Source: Schizochytrium sp. TIO01
Taxonomy: Eukaryota > Sar > Bigyra > Thraustochytrida > Thraustochytriidae
Direction of reading: 5' to 3'
Assembly: GCA_004764695.1 (NCBI GenBank)
Contig: SMSO01000033.1
Location: 449,001 to 513,000, forward strand
DNA: 64,000 nt
Positions 47,120 to 57,767 of this stretch are shown here, piece after piece. The translations under genes were made by a program, and so were the position numbers. How positions within the stretch are numbered: the stretch's first letter is position 1; every line of letters starts with the position of its first letter. Below the pieces are notes generated by a model. It made no database searches, was not told the DNA's origin, and saw nothing but the letters and a program-made list of their open reading frames with translations.

Positions 47120-49648
47120 TTAAACAGTATTAAGCACGGGCGCAGAGGCCGCAGAGCTCGCACGCTGTATCTGATCACTCAGGATGGACATATCCTCGGT
47201 TTCATCAGTTCTCATCTCATCGGTCTGGGAAAAAACATTGGGCGTATCAGGGTGGGAGTCGATGTCGCTCGAAGGAAGCGATGTAAACATAGAGCGGAAG
47301 AAACTACTACGAGACGATCGGCGCAACCCATTAGGAGATCCTAGTTCGACCTCACTGGCAGATTGGGGACGTGGAGGGTTGAGTTGCTCAACACGAGCCC
47401 GCATCGTAAGTTCTTGCAAGTTCTGCGAGAAACGGCCCTTGCGATTGAGTAATTCAACCCACTGCTCCATTTCCTGACGCGAGTCAGCGCGCAGCTTGAT
47501 GGTGCGGTGTTGACCAAGTTCAAAATTGCCAGTGCGACGAGAGAGTCGAGCGCTCTTGACATTAAGACGTTCATCCCACATGTAGAGTTCAAACCAGAAG
47601 TTGCGTGTGCGAGTTTGCCGCGAATGAGTGGCAGATGTTGGCGAGCTAGCGCGAAAGAATAAAGACGCAGCAGATTTTCGAGAAATCAGCTTTCGTCCCG
47701 AATCAGCTGTTTGTGGGGAATCATCTCCACTAGAGTACACATCGGATGATAGGGCTGTCGCACCGATTCCAGCAGTAAGAATACGTGTTGGTAAAGAAAT
47801 GGGCCTTGACAAGGTGGGTGCTTCTGCCGGCGGTGAGTTGATTTGCAGATGGGTGTGAAAAGACGCGGGGAAAGTGGAGGGCGCGGAACCAGCGCTGTTC
47901 GGGCACTCTGAAGAAGTGCGCGATATAAGCGTCTTGCGGGACCGTGAGGATTTACGTACAGGAACATCGAAGCACGTGCGAATAAGAACATTTTCGAGCG
48001 GAATAAATCCTTGCGGGTCGACATCCTCAGAGTGTTTAAAGTACCATAACGTACTCTCGCTGAGGATAAACCAACGAGGACGCCACTTGGAGAGTCGGGA
48101 TGGCCCCTTTTTTTGGAGCCAGCCGCTCTTGTCGGGGTGAGTGAAGAGGTTACCAGCGACTTCATCGCGGTCAACTTTATGACGCATTTGATGCCTGAGA
48201 ATTCGGTCATAAAGCGCACCAAGTTCGTCTTGTGGAAGGTCCTTGCCATCATCCAAACCACGTAAGTTTGAGATAAACTCTCTTCGAAGCATCTTTCGTG
48301 GATTGTTGGGGTTATGAAGATCTACATTGAGTAATATAATTGAGTACGCCAAAAGGAAAGTAGTACCAGGTAAGAACATGGCACTGGGATTGGCTTCCTC
48401 GCCAACCATGCTATTATCCTCATTGAATTTGTCAGCAAAGGTTTCTACAATGCGCTCAATCTTTTGACTTTCACCAGGGGGCTTAAAACTCTCAAACACA
48501 CTGCGGAGGGCACGTTCAAGACCCTTGATTGTAGGGCCATAAACCGAGAGATCAAATTGCACGAAGAAATTCTTCAAAATAAGAATATGTTGTGGACTTT
48601 CCCCACCAAGGACTTTGCCGATCTGTTCTTTGTTGAGTCCACGCGTGTGCTTAAGAAATATAGCAACTCGACGTGCGTTGCCGGAATCGTCTCCCTGAAC
48701 TTTATGTACAAGTCCATTATCTTGAATGAATTCGACACCCCGTTTTGGGTTGAGGTTGAAGATGCGAATACCACGGCTTAACAGCTGCATCATGGCGGAG
48801 TCTGTTTCAAAACCAGTTTTCATACTGCTGCTCGATTCCGTAGGGGTAAACTCGCCCTCAGTGGACTCACTAAAGCCTGAAGCGAGAGTTACTGTTGACT
48901 CACATGTGCGAATAGATGCCAGGTCTGTCTCAGCACGTGGTACTGTGGTTTGCTTAGATGATTGCTGCTGTTGATTAATAATTTTGATTTGCATATTTTT
49001 AGATGTTGGGGAGGACGACGACATTCTTCTGGACGCAGATGTAGTTTTGTGTTCCTCCTCTTCACCTTGATCTTGCCACTCTTCCTTGGCTGGCATGCCT
49101 GCACCTGCATCGGCGCCACTTACAGCCCCCCTTGCCACTGGGATACTCTTATAAAGACTTGTAAGGTGTCTTTGGGGTGTTTGGCGATAGCTTCCGATTA
49201 TAGCCTCAGGCTCCAGTTCCTCTTCTTCTTCGTGTGCAGTATCTTCGTCTTGTGCATCTTCACCTTCATCCTCGGAGTCTGACATGATGGTGGCGTCACT
49301 ACTCCTGCGTCCTTTCTTGTGAGCATCTGAGCTTCCAGCCAGGTTTTTGCTAGCCCCAACGAGTTCAGGTGCTACAATCGTCACTGCTACGCCGCATCTC
49401 GCCAGGCTTTGTTCCACACTGTCATCGACTTCTTCGTGTTTTACTTCTTTTCTGAGTTCAATTTTTTTCTGGTCCATAATATCTAAATTGTTGGGTTTTT
49501 CAAGAACCTTGCCAAACAAGGCAGTATCACAATCAGTCGCAACAATTCCTTTTTCATCCAAGCCGACAATTTTAGCAGGATCGCTGCTTTCGGTAGACTT
49601 CTGCATTTCGCGCAAGCCAGCGTGGCCCTCATCCATCTCCTCCTCCAT
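47120..49648 (-). CDS. Sec7-domain ARF-GEF with split PH domain
   Basis: 842 residues. The N-terminus is acidic and disordered (MSDSEDEGEDAQDEDTAHEE). A Sec7 domain spans about residues 284-483 (RIFNLNPKRGVEFIQDNGLV, FLKHTRGLNKEQIGKVLGG, FKPPGESQKIERIVETFADK, SIILLNVDLHNPN). Sec7 proteins exchange GDP for GTP on ARF GTPases in membrane traffic. A PH domain follows at 503-736: it begins SGWLQKKGPSRLSKWRPRWF and ends EMEQWVELLNRKGRF, but about 100 disordered residues are inserted in its middle. The Sec7 loop that carries the catalytic Glu reads LGGES where cytohesins have LGERE, so the Glu may be displaced by one. It is convergent with the kinesin-like gene. The start is the double-Met-like MEEEMDEGHAG. 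Confidence 0.85.
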   Translation of the reverse strand: MEEEMDEGHAGLREMQKSTESSDPAKIVGLDEKGIVATDCDTALFGKVLEKPNNLDIMDQKKIELRKEVKHEEVDDSVEQSLARCGVAVTIVAPELVGASKNLAGSSDAHKKGRRSSDATIMSDSEDEGEDAQDEDTAHEEEEELEPEAIIGSYRQTPQRHLTSLYKSIPVARGAVSGADAGAGMPAKEEWQDQGEEEEHKTTSASRRMSSSSPTSKNMQIKIINQQQQSSKQTTVPRAETDLASIRTCESTVTLASGFSESTEGEFTPTESSSSMKTGFETDSAMMQLLSRGIRIFNLNPKRGVEFIQDNGLVHKVQGDDSGNARRVAIFLKHTRGLNKEQIGKVLGGESPQHILILKNFFVQFDLSVYGPTIKGLERALRSVFESFKPPGESQKIERIVETFADKFNEDNSMVGEEANPSAMFLPGTTFLLAYSIILLNVDLHNPNNPRKMLRREFISNLRGLDDGKDLPQDELGALYDRILRHQMRHKVDRDEVAGNLFTHPDKSGWLQKKGPSRLSKWRPRWFILSESTLWYFKHSEDVDPQGFIPLENVLIRTCFDVPVRKSSRSRKTLISRTSSECPNSAGSAPSTFPASFHTHLQINSPPAEAPTLSRPISLPTRILTAGIGATALSSDVYSSGDDSPQTADSGRKLISRKSAASLFFRASSPTSATHSRQTRTRNFWFELYMWDERLNVKSARLSRRTGNFELGQHRTIKLRADSRQEMEQWVELLNRKGRFSQNLQELTMRARVEQLNPPRPQSASEVELGSPNGLRRSSRSSFFRSMFTSLPSSDIDSHPDTPNVFSQTDEMRTDETEDMSILSDQIQRASSAASAPVLNTV

Positions 49649-50956
49649 GAGATCCTCTCCAGATTGTCAGCCAGCCAGCCAACAAGCAGTGTACTAAATA
49701 CGTTTCCTGACTTCCCAAACGAGCAAAAGTCTTCTCGTAGATCGCTAGTTTTGCTATCTTGCTAGCTTGAATTATATCACGAGCGCAGCAAGCCACCACC
49801 GGTGATCTCAGAAGTATCTACGGCGTTCGATGCAACGAGTTCTTTAAATTGCCAGATATGAACCCAACGTGAATGAACGAGTGTCTCAAAAACCGGTTTC
49901 TCAAGAATGCAATTTTTTGCTGCAACATCCACAAACCCACTCCCAGAGATCGCCAAACTTGCTTCTTCTCGAGCTGCAAATTATCGTTTGGTGCTGCCTC
50001 TCGTATGATGCAAACTAGTCACCACCTGGGTTCAATGTTTGCTTCTTGTGTCCGCACAAATCTACTCTACTGGCGTATGTGTCAGTCAGCGCCACTGTCA
50101 AAGTCTCCTTTCTTCGTGCTTCTTTCTCTGCCTCTCTATGTCGCTGATATAGCCGCAGCAAGCTCGATGCCGCGATGTCGCACCCTCGTCTCCGCGAGTT
50201 ATGGGGTGGTGCCTTGCAGGAATGCCAATCTGGGGCGTGTCTGCACGGATCACGGGTCTCGAGGCTCCTCAGCAGCGTGCGACGGCGTCGGCAGTGCCAC
50301 CTCTGTCGGCGCGGAGACCGGACTTGGAACTGGAGCGAGGCCGAGTTCGCGCTGCGGCCGACTCGCAGATGCTCTAGTAGTGCCTACGCTATCGCTAGGA
50401 CTGAGCACACCAAACTAAAACAAACCAGAAACTTTTAAAAAAACATTTTACTTTCATGGTTTCATCATCTCTCTGAGAAAATTATTTTTATATTTCTATT
50501 CAAGTTGTTTACAGTTTAAACTTTAAACCGTGACTAGAAATGGCGATAGCAGTATAAAATAAAATAAGATAAAATCAATTTTTATTTAGCAAAATGAACA
50601 AGCCACCTCTTAGGCAGTACCTAGCCACCTGCTAATAAGAAAAAGAAAGAAAAGAAAGAAATAAAGCAATGAACTACTAAACTTTGAACATCAAAGCACG
50701 CTATCATGTCGTAGAAGGGGCCTACTGCTCGTTCTTTCTGTTCCAACTTCAGGGTACCCTGGCTATGGATAAGCGTAGGACACGCTTATCACTTTGTTCT
50801 TTCTTCCGCTCACTTCTTTTAAGGAGATAGAAAAACAGATACACAGAGAGATTCGTAAAACCTCTCAGTTTCGATTTCTTTCTTTTTTTTTCTTTTCTTT
50901 TTTTCTTCTTTCCAGGACCGCTAGCAGTATCCTATTGACAACTACCCGAAACTCCT

Positions 50957-51235
50957 CTACAGCACTTTTGTTGTTTGGTTTCTTCCTTCTGCAATAACCG
51001 TGACTCGAGCAAACAAAGTGAGCCAAACGATGATGCCAACTCCGCAAGACAGACCCAAGAAACCAGCCAGGCCAAGGCCAGAGGAGCCGTGGCGCTGTAT
51101 GCCTTGCTCGAAGGGGCCCTGCGCAGCGCAGGACCTCTTTTGCTGCGAGCCAACTTGAGGGATGCCGGAGACCTTGGTTCTGGTTTGGTGCTCCATCATC
51201 GTCATCAACAGTTTCTGGCGAATGCTTACTAACAC
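50957..51235 (-). CDS. Possible small single-pass membrane protein
   Basis: A 92-codon frame with a hydrophilic N-terminus (QTRTKVSGIPQVGSQQKR) and one strong hydrophobic helix near the C-terminus (GLGLAGFLGLSCGVGIIVWL), ending in a basic/polar tail. Topology resembles small respiratory or mitochondrial inner-membrane subunits, but no family match is recognised. The base composition of this stretch is higher in GC than the flanks. The start could be the later MMEHQTRTK. It may equally be chance. Confidence 0.25.
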   Translation of the reverse strand: MLVSIRQKLLMTMMEHQTRTKVSGIPQVGSQQKRSCAAQGPFEQGIQRHGSSGLGLAGFLGLSCGVGIIVWLTLFARVTVIAEGRNQTTKVL

Positions 51236-51749
51236 CGCACATATAGCACATACTCTCTAGGAGTAGAGGTGAGCGCTAAGTGAGGGTTTCCCTCTTTTCT
51301 ACGATACCATTATTGCTATGTACCCTCTACTAAGTACTTTTTTTCTTCACGATGAAACTTTCATATAACTTCTTTCTAAACCTACAAATACATAAACTAT
51401 AAATAATTAAAGCTTTTAATTAAAAATAAACATATAAACAAATAGAAATTGATCCGAACATTTTAAAAGCAATTGTTTTTAAATAATGATAAAAACATCA
51501 AACAGGACATAGTGAAAGAGTGTTTTCAGTTCATTTTCGTATCTTTCACCATCATTATACTTTAATTTGTTGTTGTTTTCAACAGTGAAAAGGGGATTAA
51601 AAAGGTGTCTACGTAGCAGGGTACATAGGCCCAATAGTAGGAGTGAACAAGGTGCTGCTAAAAGGCCCATCAGCCGAAATGAAGCTCGCGAAACGATGGT
51701 GTGAAGAAACGCAGATTTCTGATGCTGTGTAAGCGATCATCGACAGGTG

Positions 51750-51794
51750 TATGTATGTATGTATGTATGTATGTATGTATGTACGTACGTACGC
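51750..51794. repeat. (GTAT)n then (GTAC)n microsatellite
   Basis: About eight GTAT units followed by three GTAC units, in the gene-poor interval. Confidence 0.95.
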
Positions 51795-52668
51795 ATACAT
51801 TGTGATGACGCCAATGAATGATTGAGTGGTTGAATGCGCGAATGAACGAATGAACGAATGATCTTGAATGATCTTGAGTGGATGACGCATGTATCTTCTC
51901 GTGCCGCTTCTTTCAAAGCTGCCTAAAGGAAGGAAGGAAGGTCCCCAGATACTGAGACCCATCACCTACCTCTTCAATCAAGACTCGGCTCTTTTCTTTT
52001 GGCACTTGTGTGCGAGGTAGATTTAGGTGTTTATGATTGGTTTGTGGTTCGATTGTGCTGTGAGTGGGCGGTCGTGAATAGCCCTGAGGCTATTCTAGCT
52101 GGAGGTGCGTGGTTTGTTGTTCTTGTTTATGAAGTTCTTCGACTTTCTTCAATAATTATGAACAAAAGGAGCTTCTTGTCATCTGGTCTCATTTGCATCT
52201 CTTGCCATTACTCTATTCCAGGACTTCGCTTGTTTACAAAATCAACAACTTGAGGTGAAGATTTGCTTTTTCCATAACTTGAATACAATAAACAAATACA
52301 TAAATAGGTAAATGAATGAATGAATCAAAGCGATGTGGGTACCATAAAGCAACTGAACCTTGATAATAGACTGACTTTGTGGATTTATGGGCAAGTGAGA
52401 GCTAAAGCTTCGGCTTCGGAAGGCGCTCTCCGAAGACTGTCAACCTCCATGGATGATGGATGGATGCTCTGTGCATCGCATCGACAGCCTCTCTCGCAGA
52501 TGGCTGACTTGGGCGACCTCCGTTTTGCCCCGAAGATCTTTGGTGAGTTTGTGGATGGATATGGATGGCCAGGACACCGTCATGAATCGCAATCGCACGC
52601 GCCGCGGCGCATGCCTGAATGGACAGTCAACTTCTATTAGCTTTAAGTAGGTACTACCATTTATTGAT

Positions 52669-52687
52669 TACTTACTTACTTACTTAC

Positions 52688-52758
<71 letters not shown>
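52669..52758. repeat. (ACTT)n then (GATT)n microsatellite
   Basis: About five ACTT units directly joined to about 17 GATT units, the longest simple repeat in the window. Confidence 0.95.
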
Positions 52759-52759
<1 letters not shown>

Positions 52760-53100
52760 ATCAATCCTTTTGATAACAACTATATTGCTAGATTAGCTGG
52801 TTTTGCACATTCCCCAGTCCAAGCGAGCTGCGGATTGCAGGATTGTAGAAACCCCACCTTCATGGTGCAGACTAACCCCAGATCTACCTCCTGGTCACCA
52901 ATTGGCAAGGAAGGGCGTGGCTTACTTTGCAAGAGCGTCATCTTTGCGTCACCAAAGTAGAACCGTACGCGTGGTACCTACTACTTGTCAAATCTAGGAC
53001 ATGTGCCCACTAATTGGGCACATAGAGAGGAGCGTAGATCCATGTGAGCTAGCTAGGTGTAGATACCTAGGTAGGACCCGCTTTCTTCCTCTCATTTGTA

Positions 53101-53185
53101 CATTCATTCATACATTCACACATTCATACATTCATACATTCATACATTCATACATACATACATTCATGCATTCATACATTCATTC
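53101..53185. repeat. (CATA/CATT)n imperfect tetranucleotide repeat
   Basis: Mixed CATT and CATA units over about 85 bases. Confidence 0.9.
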
Positions 53186-53753
53186 TTCGTGTCTTTTTGG
53201 ACGAGTGCAATTGTATTTGGTATTTGTGTAGTCAGTCACATCGGCAGGCACTGATCAGATGATAATAGTGATTGATTGACCTTTCAAGCTCTTATAGGGA
53301 ATGCACGCATATACCTAACACGGCAATGTTGTTTCACGAATAACTTTTCTTTGCCAGTTAAGCATTTCGTGCAAGTTCGCTCATTCAGGCTTGGTAAGCA
53401 GTGGCGTGGATCAGAAAATGTTCTCTTTCCAAAGATGAATGACCTCGATGAAGGACACAGCATAAGTTGGAGGCGTGCGAGTGCAACTTGGACTCTTTTC
53501 TTCATTCGTTCTTTAGATGCGAACGAAGCAAACAGTAAAAAAGAACAGGAACGAGAACAAAATTGCAATGGGAGAAACTTTTACGTGTGTACAACTCTTC
53601 AAGGGATTGCTGCTTTAAAATGTATCTCTTAGACTCACTCTGGTTATTGCTGGGCGCATGTGAAAGCTTCGCATGCGATCTATCAGAATCACTGTTCTAA
53701 AGAGTAAGTGTAAGCCATGATAGCAGCTGCTTCAGCGTGGTGGAGAACCTCGA

Positions 53754-53830
53754 GTGCTTTTGTTGTGCTTTTGTTGTGCTTTTGTTGTGCTTTTGTTGTG
53801 CTTTTGTTGTGCTTTGCTTTGCTTTGCTTT
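53754..53830. repeat. 11-bp minisatellite and pentamer tail
   Basis: About five copies of the unit TTTTGTTGTGC, followed by a TTTGC pentamer run. Confidence 0.9.
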
Positions 53831-54685
53831 AATGTTTTCTAATGTGAGAAAAGAAAATACTACTAGACTTACCTCTTACACCTACCTATTATAGTAGGTC
53901 TAGTATAGTCGTAGTCCACTCTGGTCAGTGATAGAAGAAATGCTCGACACACGCACACCTTCGATTCCATCATCGACAGACCATTCCAATACCGCTTGAC
54001 CTTGGAGCGTACAGCCGCTGCTGGTGATACGTGGCGTCTGTGACCTGATTCACCAGGAAATCCTTTCTACAGCAGTCTGTAGAGGTGCTCTTGTTTGGAG
54101 CTGCGGTTTACTTTTGTTTCGTAGCGTAGAAGTGCCGGTGGATCCTGTGAGCGAGGAAACAGGCTCTCGCTTGCTATTCTCTTGCGCTGCTGCGATAGCG
54201 ACGCCGTGGCGGAGCGGCCTTGGCCACTTTCCACCGTAAAGTCGTGCATTCTATTTGGCGTAGTTACGCGGTTTACCTACTGTGACTTTCGCCATCTGCT
54301 TGATCCAGTAGAAAGAAACTTGGACCATCTTTAATAAGAACGCTTCTTGCTGCTACTGTTCACTGTTCGACTTGCGGTTTTCTCAGCAGTGAACCTTCTC
54401 TGACGCATTGCCTTAAGAAAAAATTGCACTAGGGCATCACTTTCTGACTGTGTTTAGAAAACCTGAAAAATCTTGCCTCGGATTGTGGATAAGTAGAGAC
54501 TGATTACAAGGGCTACGGGGAAGACCGAAAGCCTCAAGACAAAGACATTTTTTTCCCGTCTACATTCGACCCGAGGAGTTAGGTCTTTTTTTAATCTTTT
54601 GAGGTTCACTTAGGATAAATTTGCGTGCAGGCTAGGTCATATCATTAGTGAAGGTCTTCACTTCGTAAGTCAAGCTTAAGAAAAC

Positions 54686-55693
54686 ATGAAGGCTGTTGTG
54701 TACGATCGCTTTGGACCTCCGCAGGAGACTTTAGACCTAGACATCAATTTTCCACGTGCTTTTATCGAGCGTGACAGCGATTGCATCTTGGTCAAAGTCA
54801 TGGCGGCTTCAGTGACCTACAGAGATTTTCGTGAGGTTAACGGCGACTTTCGCAATGTAGAGAGTGTCGATCTCCCCAGCATCCTAGGAAAGGATGTAAG
54901 TGGCATCGTCGAGGCTGTAGGCGAGCTTTGTTGTAAATTTCGTGTTGGTGATGAAGTTATTGGGATTGTGCCGAGCGGTGCTATGGCCGAATACGTTGCA
55001 GCGCCTGAGCAAAATTTCGTACGGAAGCCTAAACGTGTATCACATCTTCACGCGGCTGCTTTTCCGTTAAGTGGTTTGTTAGCTTTTCAATGCCTTTATT
55101 TGCATGGTCGTCTACGAGAGGGGGAGAAAATTCTGATTCTGAATGGGTCCGGCGGAGTTGGCAGCCTCGCCATTCAGATGGCAAAGTACAAAAAAGCGCG
55201 AGTCTATGCGACGGCATCAAAACATGTCGAAATGGTGGAAAGCTTGGGTGCTGACCATGTACTTGATTATGAAAAATGTGATTGGTGGGAGCAGCTTGAG
55301 GGAATGGATCTTGATCTCATTCTTGACTTTGGTGTTGGCTACAGCGCCTGGAAACATAGCGAGCGCGTTCTCAACCCAGTAACAGGGCGCTTTGTGACAA
55401 TTGTACCCGACAACGTTGATGGGCAAGTTGAGTTCTTAAATCATAAGATTGGGGTGCCAATGCGCTCATTATTCAATGGAAAGTATATCTACGTGGATAA
55501 TGTTGATTTGTCAAACCGTGATCATCTCACCTACATCGCAAAGATCGTGCAAAATGGCCACCTTCGGCCGGTTCTTGACCCAGATTCACCTTTTGAATTT
55601 AGCCCACGGGGTATGCGCGCTATGATTGACAAGTTGGCCACTAAACATACTAGAGGGAAACTTATCATGAATGTTGCGTGTGTCACGCGTTGA
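54686..55693 (+). CDS. Zinc-independent MDR oxidoreductase (quinone reductase/RTN4IP1-like)
   Basis: 335 residues with both MDR domains. The N-terminal GroES-like part has LPSILGKDVSGIVEAVGE and RVGDEVIGIVPSGAMAEYVA. The nucleotide-binding part has ILILNGSGGVGSLAIQMAK (the AxxGxxG-like Rossmann motif) followed by VYATASKHVEMVESLGADHV. The catalytic-zinc Cys/His ligands of alcohol dehydrogenases are absent, as expected for quinone-oxidoreductase-type members, which use NADPH. The predicted start MKAVVYDRFGPPQE is typical of the family. RTN4IP1 is mitochondrial, but no presequence is visible here. The gene is followed by a convergent membrane-enzyme gene. Confidence 0.85.
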   Translation: MKAVVYDRFGPPQETLDLDINFPRAFIERDSDCILVKVMAASVTYRDFREVNGDFRNVESVDLPSILGKDVSGIVEAVGELCCKFRVGDEVIGIVPSGAMAEYVAAPEQNFVRKPKRVSHLHAAAFPLSGLLAFQCLYLHGRLREGEKILILNGSGGVGSLAIQMAKYKKARVYATASKHVEMVESLGADHVLDYEKCDWWEQLEGMDLDLILDFGVGYSAWKHSERVLNPVTGRFVTIVPDNVDGQVEFLNHKIGVPMRSLFNGKYIYVDNVDLSNRDHLTYIAKIVQNGHLRPVLDPDSPFEFSPRGMRAMIDKLATKHTRGKLIMNVACVTR

Positions 55694-56567
55694 TGAATGA
55701 GGTATGAAAGCGATAGAACTGTGTCGTATTAGTAACATAAGTTTAAAATCATGCGTTGAAGATTTATTTTTATTTTTGTTTATACCAGGAGAATATTTGT
55801 ACTTCTTTCGCCTTGATTTTCTACATCCTTTTTATTACAAAGACCTAAATCTTTCGAAAACATGGACTCAATATCTTGGCAGCTCCATTCTCATCATGCA
55901 CTTTACTCATCCGACGCAAATGACAATGACTGCTCAAAGTGGTGAACATCCAGATATCTACTGTCAACATGATCAAGCTATTTTGATGCGGCGAAGAAAG
56001 AAGGAAAGAAAGAATCCTCTTTCTCTCCACGCTCAGGCTGAGCCATACCGGCGCAGGATATGTGCTTAATTAAAATTAATTATTGTCTTTTTCTGTACTA
56101 TTTACCTAGCTTAAACTCTAACCATACAAATGCTACTGATTTCGGGAAGCTTATTCCTGGAGGAAAATGGGCATGCCGTTTCATACTTTTATGGGCAATT
56201 GAACTTCGTAACTGTCAATTGAAGTTCAGCTGATCCACTTTAAAAAACAAAAAAAAAAAAAGATAGGGCGGATGCAATGGTAGAATGATTGGGATAACGT
56301 AATTGCGAAGTAAGCCACCAGCCAGAACTTCAGCTTTGTTCAAATTTCTAAAAATGTCACATTTCGTCTTTTCCAAGTCCATTTTCTATCGTGTGAACTT
56401 TCCGTGGACTTTCAAAATGCTTCTAGGGAATGAAAAAAGGTCAATTCAAAAAGCAGGATTCCTGCTGAGTAAAGATAACGTAGTACGTATTTTTGAGTAT
56501 ATGATGTTGTTGAGGAATCAAAAATTGGGATGACCCACCCCATTGTATAGTTTTAGCTCATCTATGT
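55694..56567. other. Convergent 3' intergenic region
   Basis: About 870 bases; a poly-A tract near 56248. Short open frames have no recognisable content. Confidence 0.5.
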
Positions 56568-57767
56568 TTACAAACGATTGGATTTTGTCATCTGGCCAAA
56601 CGACTCGTAACCACGCAACGAGAAGCCACTTGTGCTTATTGGGCTTGACATGGGGTGCGTTGGGGTATTTCGGCCATCAAAGACGATGGATGGCCCAGTG
56701 TGGGGCCCTACATCTTCAAAGCCATCGTCAAATTCAGACTCTTCCAAAGAGGCCTGTGAGTATGGCTTATTAGAGCTATAAAAACTCTTGTGGTTGCTAC
56801 CATCTGCATGGGCCACATCCGGCATACCCAGAAAATATAAATCTTCAGCCCCAGCCTCAAACCAGAGGACAAAGGAGGCAAACCAATTATTGCGGCTGTA
56901 GTGGAGTTCTGAACCTAACACTCCAAGAGAGTCAAGCCGCAGCAGAACTACCCAGTGATGATAGCCAACCCAGAGAGCCGCTGTAAACGACGCCCATACA
57001 AAGATGTCGGCAGTGTAGTGTGCTCTTGTAGACGTGATGAGCAAGTAGCCAATTAAGCAGTACATGACCACTGTGACACGAATTGTGCATGCACCAACAC
57101 CCATGGGACCTACTGTTTCCACATAATATAGCCAAACCAGCGAAACCAGCGTAATATGCACTACGTGCAATGCAAAGACAACGTCAACACAGCTTGATGC
57201 CTGTTTAAAGAAGGTTGCAAAAGCAACCAGCATCGGGTTATCCTCAGCCCTGTCATGAAACATGCACATATTTGTCACCGTCGGTGGTCTCACTGTGAGC
57301 ATACGGGCAAGTCCTCGACTCATTGATAAGACACCCACGGCGAAAAACCATCTTCGCAGTACCGTAGAGCCTATAGAGCTAAAGGTAAACCTCCCTAGAG
57401 TAATTAGAATGCCCACGAGCAGCCAAACCTCTAGAAGCTCCGAGACGCCCCATCTTGGCACTAGCTCGAAGCCCAAGTCTGGTAGAGGTCTTTGTTCGCA
57501 GGAAACACCATCAGCTTCCACAGCAGGACTTGGGGTTGACGAGTCCAAAGCTGGGGATGAAGGCCCTGGAGTTGCAGAGTCCGATGGAATTGGCGAGTCT
57601 GCAACTTGGTTATTTCCTGAAAAGGCTGCGACACCTCTGCGATGAGCCAAAACTACGAAGACAAAGCCAAGGTACATGCCGATCAGGCCCACCAACACGC
57701 CAACACAGAGGCCGCGAGCTCGCAGAGTGCGAGCCCACGGGCTGTGCAAGTGATCTAAGGACAGCAT
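56568..57767 (-). CDS. Sphingomyelin-synthase-like (PAP2_C) membrane enzyme, diverged active site
   Basis: 399 residues with an N-terminal membrane segment (CVGVLVGLIGMYLGFVFVVL), a Pro/Ser-rich loop, and about six more membrane segments. Typical SMS/PAP2_C motifs are visible: RGLARMLTVRPPT (the conserved RG-T-L-PP block), a Cys-Val-Asp-...-H segment CVDVVFALHVVHITL at the C-x-D-x-x-FSGH site, and AHYTADIFVWASFTAALWVG at the HYT-x-D site. These enzymes transfer a phosphoryl head group between phospholipid and ceramide or diacylglycerol in the Golgi or plasma membrane. The SGH of motif D3 reads ALH here, so the His is kept while the Ser-Gly is lost. The C-terminal tail is Ser/Asp rich. The exact substrate cannot be inferred. 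Confidence 0.65.
   Translation of the reverse strand: MLSLDHLHSPWARTLRARGLCVGVLVGLIGMYLGFVFVVLAHRRGVAAFSGNNQVADSPIPSDSATPGPSSPALDSSTPSPAVEADGVSCEQRPLPDLGFELVPRWGVSELLEVWLLVGILITLGRFTFSSIGSTVLRRWFFAVGVLSMSRGLARMLTVRPPTVTNMCMFHDRAEDNPMLVAFATFFKQASSCVDVVFALHVVHITLVSLVWLYYVETVGPMGVGACTIRVTVVMYCLIGYLLITSTRAHYTADIFVWASFTAALWVGYHHWVVLLRLDSLGVLGSELHYSRNNWFASFVLWFEAGAEDLYFLGMPDVAHADGSNHKSFYSSNKPYSQASLEESEFDDGFEDVGPHTGPSIVFDGRNTPTHPMSSPISTSGFSLRGYESFGQMTKSNRL

Larger units (their letters stand above)
49649..54685. other. Gene-poor, microsatellite-rich divergent interval (5 kb)
   Basis: No confidently recognised gene. Contents are listed separately: a GC-rich block (50150-50410), a possible small membrane protein (50957-51235), tetranucleotide repeats (51750-53185), and an 11-bp minisatellite (53754-53830). 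GTAGGTA-type motifs recur (52648, 53068, 53881). The ends hold the promoters of the Sec7 and oxidoreductase genes. Confidence 0.55.

Noticed and set aside
49873-50418. 181-codon plus-strand frame
   Set aside because: Three different frames are open through the GC-rich block and none shows domain character. I kept the block as a finding, not as a gene.
54207-54240. GTGGCGGAGCGGCCTT, resembling a tRNA A box
   Set aside because: No matching B box and no cloverleaf can be drawn in the following 80 bases.
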